From: Epiperipatus broadwayi
Lineage: Eukaryota > Onychophora > Udeonychophora > Euonychophora > Peripatidae
Length of the DNA: 64,000 nt
Reading direction: 5' to 3'
Assembly (NCBI GenBank): GCA_028023455.1
Contig: JAQFVV010012529.1
Location: 1-64,000 of the forward strand
A program made the position numbers and the translations under genes. Of this stretch, positions 22,608 through 34,845 are shown in pieces; position 1 is the first letter of the stretch, and each line of letters opens with the position of its first letter. The notes under the pieces were generated by a model that did not search any database, was not told where the DNA came from, and was given only the letters and a program-made list of their open reading frames with translations.

Positions 22608-24600
22608 AAGATACATCTTAATGCAAAACTAGATAGACAAAAATTATTAAGAAAAACAATATTCACAGTTAATATTCTTAATCTTCAGAAACATTCCAAT
22701 GAATTTATATTTGAACTTGTAAATCATTTTCAAATATTAACAGATTTTGAACATAATTCAGATTGGAATAAAATCAATAGGAAGATAATTGATATACTTT
22801 TAAAACGGCAACAAAGATAAGTGGTACAAAAAAGTAGCAACTGATCAGTAAAATTTCTACTAAAACTATACAATTTATGAAGAAAAGAAGGAATATGAAA
22901 ATATAGAAAAATAATGCAATAAGAACGATTGAATATCTCAAATTTTAAAAAATAGTGTGAAAAAAATTGATAATATAATTGGGAACTAGCATGGAAACCA
23001 ACTGAAGAGAATAAAAGTCTCAAGAGTGCAAAACAACATCTTGGTATGGACAAGAAATTTATTTCTGCAATAAATAAAAAAAAAACAGAACTATTACTAA
23101 AAAGAGAAATGACATCATGAAATGTGTGAAAGAGTTCTATCAAGAATTATATAGCAATAAATAACAAGAAAAAAAAAATCTTCTACAACTACTATATCTT
23201 TTTGAATTGCCTAGGATTTTAAATGAAGAAATGAGATTTGCAATTAAATTTAGGAAGACAGTAAAAACTCAATGTAATGATGGAATTATAATCAATATCT
23301 TAAAAGAAGCTGGTGAAGAAATATAAATTTTTTTGGCAAAAATCTAAATGATAAAGATGTATCAGATGATTGAAAGAATGCAGTATTAATATTTTTAAAA
23401 GGTGTTAAAGAAGATTTTAGAAATTACAGATCTATCAATTTTTTATCAATTCTATACAAAATTTTTGTCAAAACAATTACAACTTATTTACTGCAAACTT
23501 TGAATTGTAATCAATCAAAAGAACAAGCTGGATTTACAAATGGTTTTAATACAGTGGATCATATCCATGTATTAAGAGAGAAGTTATTGAAAGGGCCAAT
23601 GAATATGAGTTGCCATTATGATTTGGATTTGTAGATTATGAAAAGGCATTTGATTCTATAAGCATTTCCTCAGTGATTAAATGGTTGGATCAAGGTATAT
23701 ATCTAAAATATTGTCATATTCTGAAGAATATTTATAAAAATGCAACAGCAACAATTATATTACATAATGATACTAATAAAATCAATATTGAGAAGGATGT
23801 ACAACAGGGTGATTCCATATCTCCAAAACTTTTTACAGTAGCTTTGCAAGAAGTATCTTGTGAATTAATATGAGAAGTTAATGGAGTGAAAGTAAATGGA
23901 GATTATTTAAGTCATTTAGATTTGCAAATGCTGTAATTGTTTTTGCAAGTAATGCTTTATAGCTTCAGGAAATATTGCAAAAGTTGTCAGATAAAAGTAA
24001 GATTAAAAAAGGTAAATGTTAAAAAGACTAAAATAATGTTCAATGGATTTTCTCAAAAGAAAAAATAAAGATTGATAATGATTATTATTACAAATGGAAA
24101 CATAATGGATGAAATTAATCATAGAATTAAACTTATTTGTATTGTTTTTGAAAGAAATAATTTAATACTAAAAGTAAATTACGTATAAGTATTTGAAAAG
24201 AAAGGTATTTAATAAATGTATGTTACCAGTTCTTACTTATGGATCCAAACAATAAGACTTCAGACCATTCAACAAAATATGGAGAGATGTAGAGATAGAA
24301 AATGAAATACATGGGTTTGATGTTACTAACATCATTGAAAGAATTATGAGACTGAAGTGGAATTGGGCTGAATATATTGCTCAAACAGATGACAATAGAT
24401 GGACACTTAAAATCTTAAACTAGATTCCAAGTAACTGCAAAAGACCTAGAAAGAGATCACATGTGAGATGGATGGAAGAATAAGGAAGTTTGCTGGAGTA
24501 ATGTGAAGAAGAGAGAATAGAGATCAGAGAAGATGGATTGAATTTGGAGAGACTTCATTCTGCTGTGGATCAATAATAGTTGAAGATGAATGTTTAATGA
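22608..24600 (+). pseudogene. RTE-like LINE, 5'-truncated, highly mutated
   Basis: The linker region between endonuclease and RT opens the copy (phrases HSNEFIFELVNHFQIL and NSDWNKINRKIIDIL, about 22690-22790). RT pieces follow: FVDYEKAFDS-like at about 23625-23655, VQQGDSISPKLFTVAL at 23796-23850 (canonical xQGxxxSPxLF), and the post-RT tail at 24330-24480 with the same RPRKR.HVRWMEE phrase as the 10.6-kb copy. Multiple stops and indels. It abuts the Gypsy RT at about 22608, so this LINE probably inserted into that Gypsy copy or was joined to it by deletion. Confidence 0.8.
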
Positions 24601-24679
24601 CTTTTTAAAATAAAAGTAAAAATTGTTGTAATAAATTAAAAAATTTAACAATTATAAATAACTTGATTAGATTTTAGTA

Positions 24680-25130
24680 TAGATGGAAATATAATAAATA
24701 AAATTAAATTTGAATGAAATGCTTTTTGCGGAAATAATTTAAAATAAAATATGCCTATGTGTTTGAAAATAAATATTTTTAATATTTTACTAGAGCTTGC
24801 TTATGAAATTGAGATTTGAACATTTAACATAAGAGCATTATAGAGGCTTCATAAAAAGTGAAGAATAGAGAGATGTATATTGAAGTAGCAAGGAATAATC
24901 ATAAGTTAAATACATGGTAAGAAAACAAGAATTATCCCTGCCCTGAGACAAGAAAAGATGCCAATAGAAGAAAAAAAATTATCCCTGCCTCGAGACAAGA
25001 AAAGATGCCAATAGAAGAAAAAGTAAAGACTTGAACTGAATTGCTGATAAAAAAAATTTCTGGAATTGAGAAAGAAAGCTAAGGATTGGAAAATTTAACT
25101 TAAATTTGAAGAGACAAAAATCTTGCAGCA
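24680..25130 (+). pseudogene. Second LINE 3'-end fragment, same family
   Basis: Repeats the post-RT region in order (GATGGAAATATAATAAATAAAAT, ATATGCCTATGTGTTTGAAAA, GAGGCTTCATAAAAAGTGAAG) with heavy decay. It includes a local 47-bp tandem duplication at about 24929-25022 (ATTATCCCTGCC starting 24931 and 24978). Confidence 0.6.
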
Positions 25131-25384
25131 AACTAAACATGTTGAAAATGACACGACATTTAAATGTTTATACACACATATCATTAAGTGACTAATTTCT
25201 ATTTTTGAGTTATTTTTCTACATTCAGATTTAAAATATATGTAGTTTTATTGTAAATACTTTTTTTATTTTCTACTTTTTCATTAAATACTTATTTAATA
25301 AATCAGAGTCTGATTTGCATTTCATTTCAAATATATTACATAATAATAGTTTTTTATTTTTAATTTTTTTATTTAAATTTTTTT

Positions 25385-25725
25385 ATAAAGTCAGAAGAAA
25401 AATGAAGAGGGAATTGATTTGATAAATAGCCAAGTACTTTTCTATAATAGCCCAAATATTGGAGGGAACAAATAAAATGAGATTTATTATAAATAAAAGA
25501 TAAAAGAAAAATAATGTAAAAATTGATTATATTTCAGACAGAGTAATAAGATTTTTAGTCAATTTAATGAAAATATTGAATGTAGATTATTCAAGTTTAT
25601 GCACCAATAAGTTCTCATTATGATGAAAAAAGAGGATTTTTATGTAATTATACAAAATGCTTTTGAGCAGCATAACTACATTGTAAAGTAATCATGAGAG
25701 ATTTAAATGATAGAATTTGAAAAGG
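25385..25725 (+). pseudogene. LINE endonuclease fragment, same family
   Basis: Similar to 17755-18060. Broken frames include SDRVIRFLVNL-like and KFMHQ-type phrases, then a segment ending TVKxxMRDLND, matching the VIMGDFN endonuclease motif in position. It ends where minus-strand retroelement sequence begins. Confidence 0.55.
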
Positions 25726-25734
25726 ATTAAAAGA

Positions 25735-25905
25735 TCAAAGTGCTGAGAATAAATTTGGTTGCATTTCTTTTTCTATTATAAATTTAATTTTTTTATCAAT
25801 TCTGTTTACATAATTTATAAATTGTTTTTCATTTTTATTAAATATTAGCATATAGTCCTCTAAATATCTTTTATAAAAAATGTTTTGTATTTGTGTTTTA
25901 TAATC
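25735..25905 (-). pseudogene. Penelope-like reverse transcriptase fragment
   Basis: The minus frame reads YKRYLEDYMLIFNKNEKQF followed by INYVNRIDKKIKFIIEKE. This fits the Penelope-like RT segment with the catalytic YxDD box (here YLED), a hydrophobic strand and the ...FLNYLNxxHxxIKFTxExE continuation. It is fused in frame to a Gypsy RT start just upstream, so the open frame spanning 26025-25735 is a chimera of two relics. The assignment is by motif only. Confidence 0.6.
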
Positions 25906-26408
25906 TGGTGGAAAGGTATATTTAGATCTAATTTTGCAAACCAATGCCATTTGTAGCATATTTAATACTTCTTTGACATTTGGAACAGGATATGATTCTC
26001 TCCATAAGAACACATTTACTATCACTCAGTAATTACCTCAAATTCTAATTTGGCCACTTGGTTTTGGTCACTATCACTATAGGTGTGGTCCATTTTGATA
26101 TCTCGGTAGACCTAAGTATTCCTTTCTCTACCAAGTTTTGTAGTTTGTCTATCACTTCCTCTTTTTATAAGAACAGGACTTTTCATGATTTGCATATTAT
26201 GTGGTGTGAATGATTCTGCAACTTGACATCAACTGGATATGTTTTAATCAGTACAAGGTTTTCACTGAAAAAATCTGGATATTTTATTTGGACCTCCAAC
26301 TGCAAGGTACCTTTCTTTACTATATTTAATATGACACCCAATTTCCCAAACCATTGCCTACCAATAATCAAATCCATATCAATCCTATCAACTGTGCCAC
26401 TTTTGTGA
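25906..26408 (-). pseudogene. Ty3/Gypsy protease-RT junction relic
   Basis: In minus orientation the order is IIGRQWFGKLGVILNIV (the conserved GRNW segment after the protease) at 26377-26320, a linker ending TYPVDVKLQNHSHHIICK, then in another frame DKLQNLVEKGILRSTEISKW and TPIVIVTK (RT N terminus), and YPVPNVKEVLNMLQMALVCK near 25990-25930. It parallels the 36.9-37.4 kb element. Frameshifts separate the parts. Confidence 0.72.
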
Positions 26409-28440
26409 TGTCCCGGGTATTACCAGAGTGAGATCACAAATAATAAATAATGGATAAGTAAATAATGCAAAGCTGGTGATAAGTGAAGTAGTATTTATTA
26501 TAATAATAATAATGAAATTTATAACATAGATACATACTTATATTGAACCAGGTGGGAGAAAAAGATCGCTCTGATTATTTAAATATAAAAATACAAATTA
26601 TTAGAATTACAAAACTAAAATTATTATTAAATCTTGATCCACTCCAGCTACACCTTTAAATTGCAGCAACCCAGTCCGACAAGCAGAGAAATCAAATACA
26701 GCAGGTGAAAAAAAAAAAATCGATAACGACACCTATAACAAACCACAGCTATAAGAAATATAACCTGTGGCCACATTTCTAGGCTATAGAACTTCTCGGC
26801 TGCTAAATTTCAACCCTCTTGCCATCCAAAGCATTTTATTTATTTCGAGGTAAACTCGCAGGTGCTAGCTAATCATAAACTATAATTAGCATGCCTGGAC
26901 ATCAGATAAACACATTTAGCACTTATCTTAACCCTTTGCAAACTCTTTGGTTGTTTATTTATAGGAAGGTAAATTGTAATAAGCTGCTCTAAATTATAAA
27001 TTATCTAGTGATAATATACTTTGTTAGAGAAATGACCAAACTATAATTAGCAAATAAACAATTCTATTTTAAATATTTTTATTTAATAAAAAAAATGTGA
27101 TATATATAAAAAATATATTAGTAAAAGAATGTTACAACTGTTAGCATGTTTTTATAAATACATGACAATAAGAATAATATAATTAAATTATACATCTACA
27201 TATGCACACATACTAGGAAATATACACTGATTATTTAAGGAAAGCTTTATGCATATTTAACTAAATATTATGAGAGATTGAATATTGAAGCAATCGATGT
27301 CTAATCATCATCGAGCTTCATGTTTCACCATCTATACTAACTTCCTAGGGATACGCAAATCAGACCTTGCTATAAATATATGCTATTCACTCACACACTG
27401 TATGCTGAATCATTAAAAAGATTAGTAAAATTAATTCTTATTTAGTAAAATAAAACAGTAGTTTGAGTGATGTGTAGATATATATATTATAACTAAAGCA
27501 ATAATTTTATTGCTATGTTTATTGCTGGAAAATACATTTGCTTATATATTTGTGATTATCTTTATATATGTGTGTATTTAATGTGACAACAAAAAAGAAT
27601 GGGGGAGGCTCGAAATGCTAAAATAATCTTTGTTTAAATTCAGCTTGTTGCCTTTAATTAAAATTGTCAATTGCAATTAAGATCGAAAACAAATCGTTTA
27701 TCAGTTGTTGTCGAATGATTTAAAATAGCTAAAAATGGTATTTCAAGCCTTATCTGTATAAAAACATGTTGTTAATTAAATGTTCTTTGTAAGGGGATTA
27801 TAGAGATAGTTTATAAAAAGAGCCCATAAGACCTTTTAAATTAGTTGGTGATTTTCACTTGATAAGTTAGTTACTTGATAAATCAGTTAGTTACTTTCAC
27901 TTGATCAGTTGGTTACTTTTACATTCCTGATTCAAAAAGTGTTGCCAGACCATCATTTAAGAAGTCAAGAGAAGTTTAGTGCAATGGAGCATGAGTAGTG
28001 GAGCCGTCCGCCTTTCTTTTTCCTCTCGGACTGTCTACCTGCCATAAAATTCCATCTTACCGGCCATATGAGATGACATAGGATTGTCAACCTGCCTGCC
28101 CGCCACTATGCTGATATTTTAGGTAAAATCATGTAATTTAGAGCTGCCTTAATACGAACATTCATGGGTGATTTATAATTTGTAGATCCATTTATGATGC
28201 TTTGCTAGTTTTGCTTGTAAACTCTCTCTCTATAATCTTTTATTAATAATTATGTAATTCTAAATATAAGTTTGCTTTCATGCTTAATTTACATTTATAT
28301 AATTTTATGCGGCTCAATTAAATGTATACAACTTATTTTGTTTAATATATATATTATTTTCTCTAATATGTCAGTATCAATCAATCTCGCGACTTAATTA
28401 AATTCATTAGTAACATTATATTCATTTGTTTATTTAAAAT
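26409..28440. other. No gene seen; possible degraded LTR-type DNA
   Basis: Begins with a GC-richer phrase TGTCCCGGGTATTACCAGAG at 26408. Between 27980 and 28130 there is another GC-richer patch with short CTGCC-type repeats. These stand out from the AT-rich background and may be decayed LTR or UTR parts of the adjoining Gypsy relic, but I found no matching second copy. Confidence 0.35.
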
Positions 28441-28454
28441 AGAAATCGTTCGCT

Positions 28455-28516
28455 AGGTTGGTTGTATACCTAAAAGTAATTTAAGGTTGGTTGTATACCT
28501 AAAAGTATTTTATTGT
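28455..28516. repeat. Short tandem duplication
   Basis: AGGTTGGTTGTATACCTAAA occurs twice about 32 bp apart. Confidence 0.85.
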
Positions 28517-28849
28517 GGATGCTTATTTTATTTTGTTGTTTAGTTGCCTTTATAAAAGATTGCAACACCTAATATAAAATTCTACCTTTTCTTACCATCG
28601 CCCGGAAGGCTAATTCTTTAAATAATACGTATATGGGAATCGAATTTAAATATAAATTTTATTAGCTTAATAATATAAATAAAAGTTATTATTCATTATG
28701 ATTTGTTAAATGACTCAGAATTGAAAACAGATTATTGCGCAAGAGGTTAAATCCTTTCCAAACTTTAAGTAATAATATAAAATTATATAAATGTTGCTGG
28801 CATACCTTTTCTTTATTCTGATATTTTATCTTTTCCATTTCTCGATTGT

Positions 28850-29070
28850 TTTGTCATTAGGGACGAGCTTGAAGCTCCCGTCCTACTTTTCAAAATCGTT
28901 CGTAATCAGGGACAATACTTCCTGTGGAACGTAAAGTTTATGGGGTTTATGTGCTGCGAATGATAGCATATCTAGATCTGGCCTCTCAAACCCAGCCTCT
29001 CCTTTGATATCACTCCGCCAGAATGCGCGGACATATCCAATCTAAGTTCGTTTCAAATATTCTTTTAAAA
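28850..29070 (-). other. GC-richer patch with a long minus-strand frame, unidentified
   Basis: The minus strand of about 29040-28820 reads as a frame with a single stop, including phrases IGYVRAFWRSDIKGEAGFER and FAAHKPHKLYVPQEVLSLI. The composition is richer in G+C than its surroundings and the peptide is not low-complexity, so it may be a relic of a coding region, possibly retroelement gag. I do not recognise the family, and no splice sites bracket it convincingly. Confidence 0.3.
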
Positions 29071-32000
29071 TGGTAAAATATCCACAATCGCCATGAGGCC
29101 TTATTTCTTTATTGTATGCTAGTACTGTTACTTTTGTCTTTAATTTGATCACCGTCCGCCTAATCTTAATAAGTCGCAATGATGTGTTAAAGATAATGAT
29201 TCATTTCGTAAAAATACATTTAGTTCATTGATTTAAGCTGCTTTCTTTTAAAAACCATTATCGATTCCCATAGACGTAAATCTAATTTATATTAATGATT
29301 GCATAATTTACTCTAGTAAATGAAGCGCACTGTTTGTTTCTTATTTCTAAAAGACGTCTTTGCCAAACAATGCGAATAAAAGTATAAATAATGATTCTCC
29401 TAAGAAATACATGATTGAAATCATATATTTTTCCCGTTATCAAATAAATCATTTACTGTTAAAACTGTCACGATCTTTTATATTTATTTTCGGTGTCCAC
29501 AACGCTCCGTAGCAAAAGTTTTCTTGAATTAGCTTATCAACTCCACACAAGTTATAAAACACTATAAAATTGTATCTGTAAAATTATATTTATTAAATGA
29601 GTGATAGAGGAGATTTTATACAACAAATATACATACGTTTCCTTAATCTTTTGTAATATATATATACGTTTGTTTAATATTTATTAAATATATCTATTTC
29701 ATGTAAATCCTGGTTTGTCATTTTTGAATTATTATTTTCTAGTTAATATTTAGAACTATTTTCTTTAGCTAATAGATTAGCATTAGTGAATAAATAACTA
29801 TAATAAATGTAATTCCTGGGCTACTCTGACCTCGATCATCATCATCAGTCTGATCTTATGCTCTACCGCTTTGCTTCTGAGCACGGATTTAAAATAATTT
29901 TACTGTGTCAGCAGGATTGTTGTTCATTGGGTCAGAGATTCGAAGAATAGGCAAATAGGTTAGAATTCAGGATTGTTCCAGACCTGTGTATCTCGAGCAT
30001 GATCGGATTCGAGGTATTTTTGCTTAGGATTTGAATCTTGTTAAGTGAGAATATTATTTTGACTGGTACAATACACATGTACATACTAGAGTTCATTTTA
30101 GATGATAATTATAAAAGGCATTCAGAGATTTCTACGGCTATTAACATTCAATAAAGTCAAGATCAGTTTATGAATGGGAATAAGCAAGTTCATAATTATC
30201 TAGGATTTTGCACTTTACACTTCGGGAATACAATTCTTTGCTTTCATCTCCTGAATTAGTTAGTTACCAATCGGTTGGATTTCCTAGTAGTTTTAGCTGT
30301 TGGCTGACTTCCTTCATTTATTGAGACAGACATCCTTGGCAGCTAAGATTATTACGCGGGCATGGCTTCTAACTGGAGGACTTCTGGTGTTCTGGAGGAC
30401 AAGGATTGGAGATTGGCCTCATACACTGTTACCTGTTTAGCACTGCATGGTATTAATTAACTCACGAATCAAATATATAAAACAAATCAGAGTCCAAATG
30501 ATCATGAATAGATTTTCAGTCCTTTTATATGATCCCCTCTCATTGTCTCTTCTATCACTCTGATTTAGTTTAATTAATTTGTAATTTTTTTATTAATTAT
30601 ATTTCCATTGTTTTCTTAATCTGCATACCTGCTTAGATTAATCTATCTACTGGATAAGATATGGTTCTGAATCATTTCCCATTGTTTTCGTTTACTGCAC
30701 TTTATAGTTATTGTTACCATTCTTTTTTTTATTGGCCTAGCAATCTTTAAGTAAATTTAAGTTTATATTATATGCTTTCCTTAAACACATTTTAACTTCA
30801 ACTTTCATTTCTTTACACACATACATTTTTTTTATTTTTAAGTTTATGAAAAGAGAGAACTCTAGTTTTTTTTTCTTTTTATTTAGTTAAATTTCTCCCT
30901 GCTCTCTGATTGCTTTTCCTAAACTAATAAGATTTTATAATAGTAAATGATGCAGTGTTTGCCCTTTGGCGATCTGAGATTATAAAAAAAAAAACTCTTT
31001 AATCGCTTTAAATTAAACTTTTCTTAAGCTATTACTAATTAAATCTTTAATAATTTCTTTTTAACAAAACCTGCTTTAATCATTCTTGACAAATAATTCT
31101 GTAGCACTTTTATTTCTTTAAGTTTTGTTTTACAACTCTTTAAGCTACTTATAGATTATTTTTATTTTAATTTAAAAAAAAAAATATTTACGAACATGTA
31201 ACACTGTTCAATGGTGGTACAATATAGAGAGAGATCACAATACGGTTGCTTTATACACACAGCATATGAATAGATTACTATTATTAACAATAACTAAAAA
31301 ACATAATGACACTACTAAAATAATGATAAAGCCCATACAACTTATAATCAAACCCTAATGACTCTTGGAACCTTCAAGGGCCAGCCTGGGTAAATGCAGT
31401 CCCTTGAAGTCTTCCCTTGCTTCATCTGCTATAAGAAATATCTTCAGACAGGTTCTCGGGAGAAAAATCCATCACCCCATCTGTGGCATGGTTTTTTATA
31501 CCTTCGTTTCGATTGTTTTTTCTGGAGTGCCAATGTAACTCTGAGTGATGCAATCTCCTACTCCAACTAATGCAACTTCTAGCTTAGAGTGATGTAATCT
31601 CGGACTGATGCAATCTGGATTTGTATGCACACTAATGAAAGGCAAGTTTATACATATATCTATCTCAATACATGCTCATTAACACATGACCACTAACTAT
31701 GCCACTATTTTGATATGTATATCCATAATTTATATAGGCTCCTAATTATATACATATTATTATACAATGGTTATATATCTATCTCTATTCACAATGGCTA
31801 CTATATTTATGACAATACTCAATAATATATAAAAAATTGATTTACATAAAACTATATATCAAAAGTATTTAATGTATATAGTAGAAAGAAGTATGAAATT
31901 TAAGTCAATTTTAACTTCTTTTTTTATAAAATACATATATAATAAATAATGCATATCATTTATACACCTTTCACATCTCAAAGAAAAATAATAAGATCCC

Positions 32001-32143
32001 ATATATTTGATATCAAGATAATTATAATTTTTTTTAAATGGTCAATATATAACTAATGAGATTAGAGATGAATGTTTATATTGCAAATAAACCTGATCTT
32101 GAATTTTTATGATGCTATAAGGTTTCATATATAATTAACTTAC
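29071..32143. other. Intron sequence, no gene seen
   Basis: AT-rich with moderately GC patches at 29815-30030, 30340-30450 and 31360-31630. The last contains several GTGATGCAATCTC-like phrases (about 31556, 31592, 31605). They may be old LTR-type sequence. No protein motif found. Confidence 0.4.
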
Positions 32144-32256
32144 TTGAAACATCTTCTACAATAAAGATCTCCATCACAGTCATGACAGCGCAGCTTTGCA
32201 TCTTCATTGCAAATACTACACCAAGGTAATTCTTCATCTTCTTCTTTAAAGCTCAT
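32144..32256 (-). CDS. ZFYVE19: ZFYVE19/ANCHR B-box zinc-finger exon (exon c)
   Basis: This 113-nt exon lies between the acceptor TTCTATTTAAG and the donor GTAAGT (phase 2 end). It encodes an acidic lead ([11 protein letters not shown]) and a B-box-like zinc finger: C-SI-C, seven residues, C-HD-C, five residues, C-RR-C, finished by Cys/His residues of the next exon. The combination ELPWC.ICN.DA.LRC..CDGDLYC..C is diagnostic of ANCHR (ZFYVE19). In other animals this protein delays abscission at cytokinesis by holding VPS4 with ESCRT-III CHMP4C at the midbody; that role here is by homology. The codons contain no stop, and neighbours 37915-38013 and 16442-16505 join in compatible phases. No promoter or N-terminal FYVE finger is visible in this window. 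Confidence 0.93.
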
Positions 32257-32410
32257 CTTAAATAGAAAATGAATATAAAATTCAAATAAAAAATATATCA
32301 CAATTTAAATTACAACTTATTTAACCATTTTTAATTATTTTATTGTTAAAGTAAGTCATTTAAACATGATTTCAAGTTAAATGTATTACCACATATATAT
32401 ATACACACAC

Positions 32411-33725
32411 AAATGTACTACATAACATGATCACTATTTCTTATGCTAACACATTACTGTTATTAAAACAGGCAAAACTCTCCATACAGTAGTGCCCCTC
32501 AGTGCCAATCAGAGTAATCAATGGATGCCAAAAGGCTTGTGCATAAAATCCCTATCTAATGCTTACTCATCCAATATCCCCAAACTAGTTCTGGCTTGGG
32601 ACCTTCGTCAGTGAGGAGCTTTGGATCTGAGAGCACTGCACCTAGATCTTAGGATCTAATGCAACCCTCCAGCACCCACGTTTTATCTCTACTTAACTAC
32701 AAAACTATGAGAATAAAATTGAAAACACAATAATATTTTCAATCTAAACTCAATAGCTTATATAGTCATAGGGTCTGAACCTAGTTCAGTACCCATACAT
32801 TTTGGTGTCTTTGGTTCTTTAACAATCACAGCCACCACTATCCTATTAGGCAGGATTGGTGTTAAACCACTAAACATCACATGGTGACTGTGGTTGTTAA
32901 AGAGCCAAAGACACCAAAATGTATGGGTACTGAACTGGGTTCAGACCCATATGACTATATAAGCTATTGAGCTTAGATTGAAAACATTATTGTGTTTTCA
33001 ATTTTATTCTCATAGTTTTGTAGTTAAGTAGAGATGAAAGGTGGAGGTTGGAGGGTTGCATTAGATCCTAAGATCTAGATGCAGTGCTCTCAGATGCAAA
33101 GCTCCTCACTGACAAGGCCACAAGCCAGAGACTAGTCTGGGGATATTGGATGAGTAGGCATTAGATAGGGATTTTATGCACAAGCCTTCTGGCATCCACT
33201 GATTATTCTGGTTGGCACTGAGTGGCACTACTGTATGGAGAGTTTTCCCTGTTTTAATAACAATAATGTGCTAGCATAAGAAATAGTGATCATGTGATGT
33301 TTAGTGGTTTAACACTAATCCTGCCTAATAGGATAATGGTGGCTGTGGCTGTTTAAGAGCCAAAGACACCAAAATGTATTGGTACTGAATTGGCTTCAGA
33401 CCCATATGACTATATAAGCTATTGAGCTTAGATTGAAAATATTATTGTGTTTTTCAATTTTATTCTCACAGTTTTGGAATTAAGTAGAGATAAAAGGTGG
33501 GTGCTGGAGGGTTGCATTAGATCCTAAGATCTAGGTGCAGTGCTCTCAGATCCTAAGCTCCTCAATGATGAAGGCCACAAATCAGAAACTAGTCTGGGGA
33601 TATTGGATGAGTAGGCATTAGATAGGGATTTTATGCACAAGCCTTCTGGCATCCATTGATTACTCTGGCTGGCACTGAGTGGCACTACTGTATGAAGAGT
33701 TTTGCCTGATATAAATACACTACAT
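32411..33725. mobile_element. Retrozyme-like array R2 (family A) in ZFYVE19 intron 2
   Basis: The insert (32424-33712) is flanked by near-identical 13-mers AAATGTACTACAT (32411-32423) and AAATACACTACAT (33713-33725), differing by two transitions. As in R1, the order is one reverse-complement unit followed by two direct units. Ribozyme positions are degraded. The minus copy (about 32585-32635) has CTGACGA but a one-base deletion in GAAA. The first direct copy (33109-33135) has CTGACAA and GAGAC. The second (about 33570-33600) has ATGATGA instead of CTGATGA. The array begins about 155 bp upstream of exon c. Confidence 0.82.
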
Positions 33726-34454
33726 GTTTATATATATATACAAACATTAAAAGCATAAAGCTAAACTAGTTAATAAATAATCAAAATTACCCCAAATTCA
33801 TAACTCAACGAGACTAGCCAAAAAATAAATTCTAAAACACTACCAATAGTTTCACTGCTACAAGCAGACTTCTCAAGTGTAAAGAACTACAAAATAACAT
33901 ATTTAAACTAAACATTACCCACAATTCCACTTTTTTCATACATCCCTAAAATATTAAATGGACTTTTAAATAAGTTAATTGCTTTAGAATCATAAAGTTT
34001 TGATAATAAAGATTCTTTAATTCTTCTTTTTATTTCATTTCTCTCAAAGAAAACAACCTTAGCTTCTTCAATAAAGATTAAAAAAACTTTAAAATTTGGA
34101 TGAGAAAAATACAAAAATTAGTCACTTTCAATTTGAAAAAACACCACCTGATTAATCAGCATGATATTGTGATAAGGCGTGGTAAACACTACTATATATT
34201 AAAGACAATTTAAAAAACTATGGTTTATAGCTATGAACTACTTTCTTACTTGAAATTTACACATGGCTACATTTTATGAAATATAAAATTGCTTTTTTTT
34301 TTTTTAATCTGAAAACAAATGCAATAAATGCTTTGATATTTTAGAAATATTTCAAAAGTGATCCCAATAGTAAATGAAAAAAATTATTTCTTCTCTTAAA
34401 AATATTAAAATAAACAATTATTTGCTACTTAATTTTTTTTAAAAATTCCTCATT
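33726..34454. other. Intron sequence, no gene seen
   Basis: AT-rich. The minus open frame at 33908-34114 has no recognisable motif and no plausible exon boundaries. Confidence 0.45.
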
Positions 34455-34845
34455 TAAACAACAGTGGTTTAATACTAATCCTAAACAAAGGATGTTAGTG
34501 ACTATCGTTATCAAAACCCAAAGATACTGACCTGGATTCAGATCTGAATGACTATACAAGCAAATTGGCTTGAATTGAAAACATTATTGTGTTTTCAGTT
34601 TGGACTAATAGCTTTAGAGTTTACTAAAAAGATAAAAGGTGATTACTGCTGAAGGGTGTATTCTGTAGGTGCACTGCTCTCAGATCCAAGGTTGCCCACT
34701 AATGAAAGCTATAAGTTAAAAACTAGTCAGAGAACATTGGATGAGATAGGCACTAGATAGGCATTTTGATACACAAACTTCTAACATTTATTACTACAGC
34801 TTGCACTAGGTAGCACTATTGTAAGGAGAAATTTTCTAGTTTTAT
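34455..34845 (+). mobile_element. Old, decayed family A retrozyme-like unit
   Basis: Follows the family A unit from the GTGGTTTAATACTAATCC start through CTCTCAGATCCAAGG to the GGATGAG and GCACTAGATAG region, but with many substitutions. The ribozyme segment reads CTAATGA...TTAAAAACTAGTC and has lost core residues. No clear target-site duplication remains. Confidence 0.7.
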
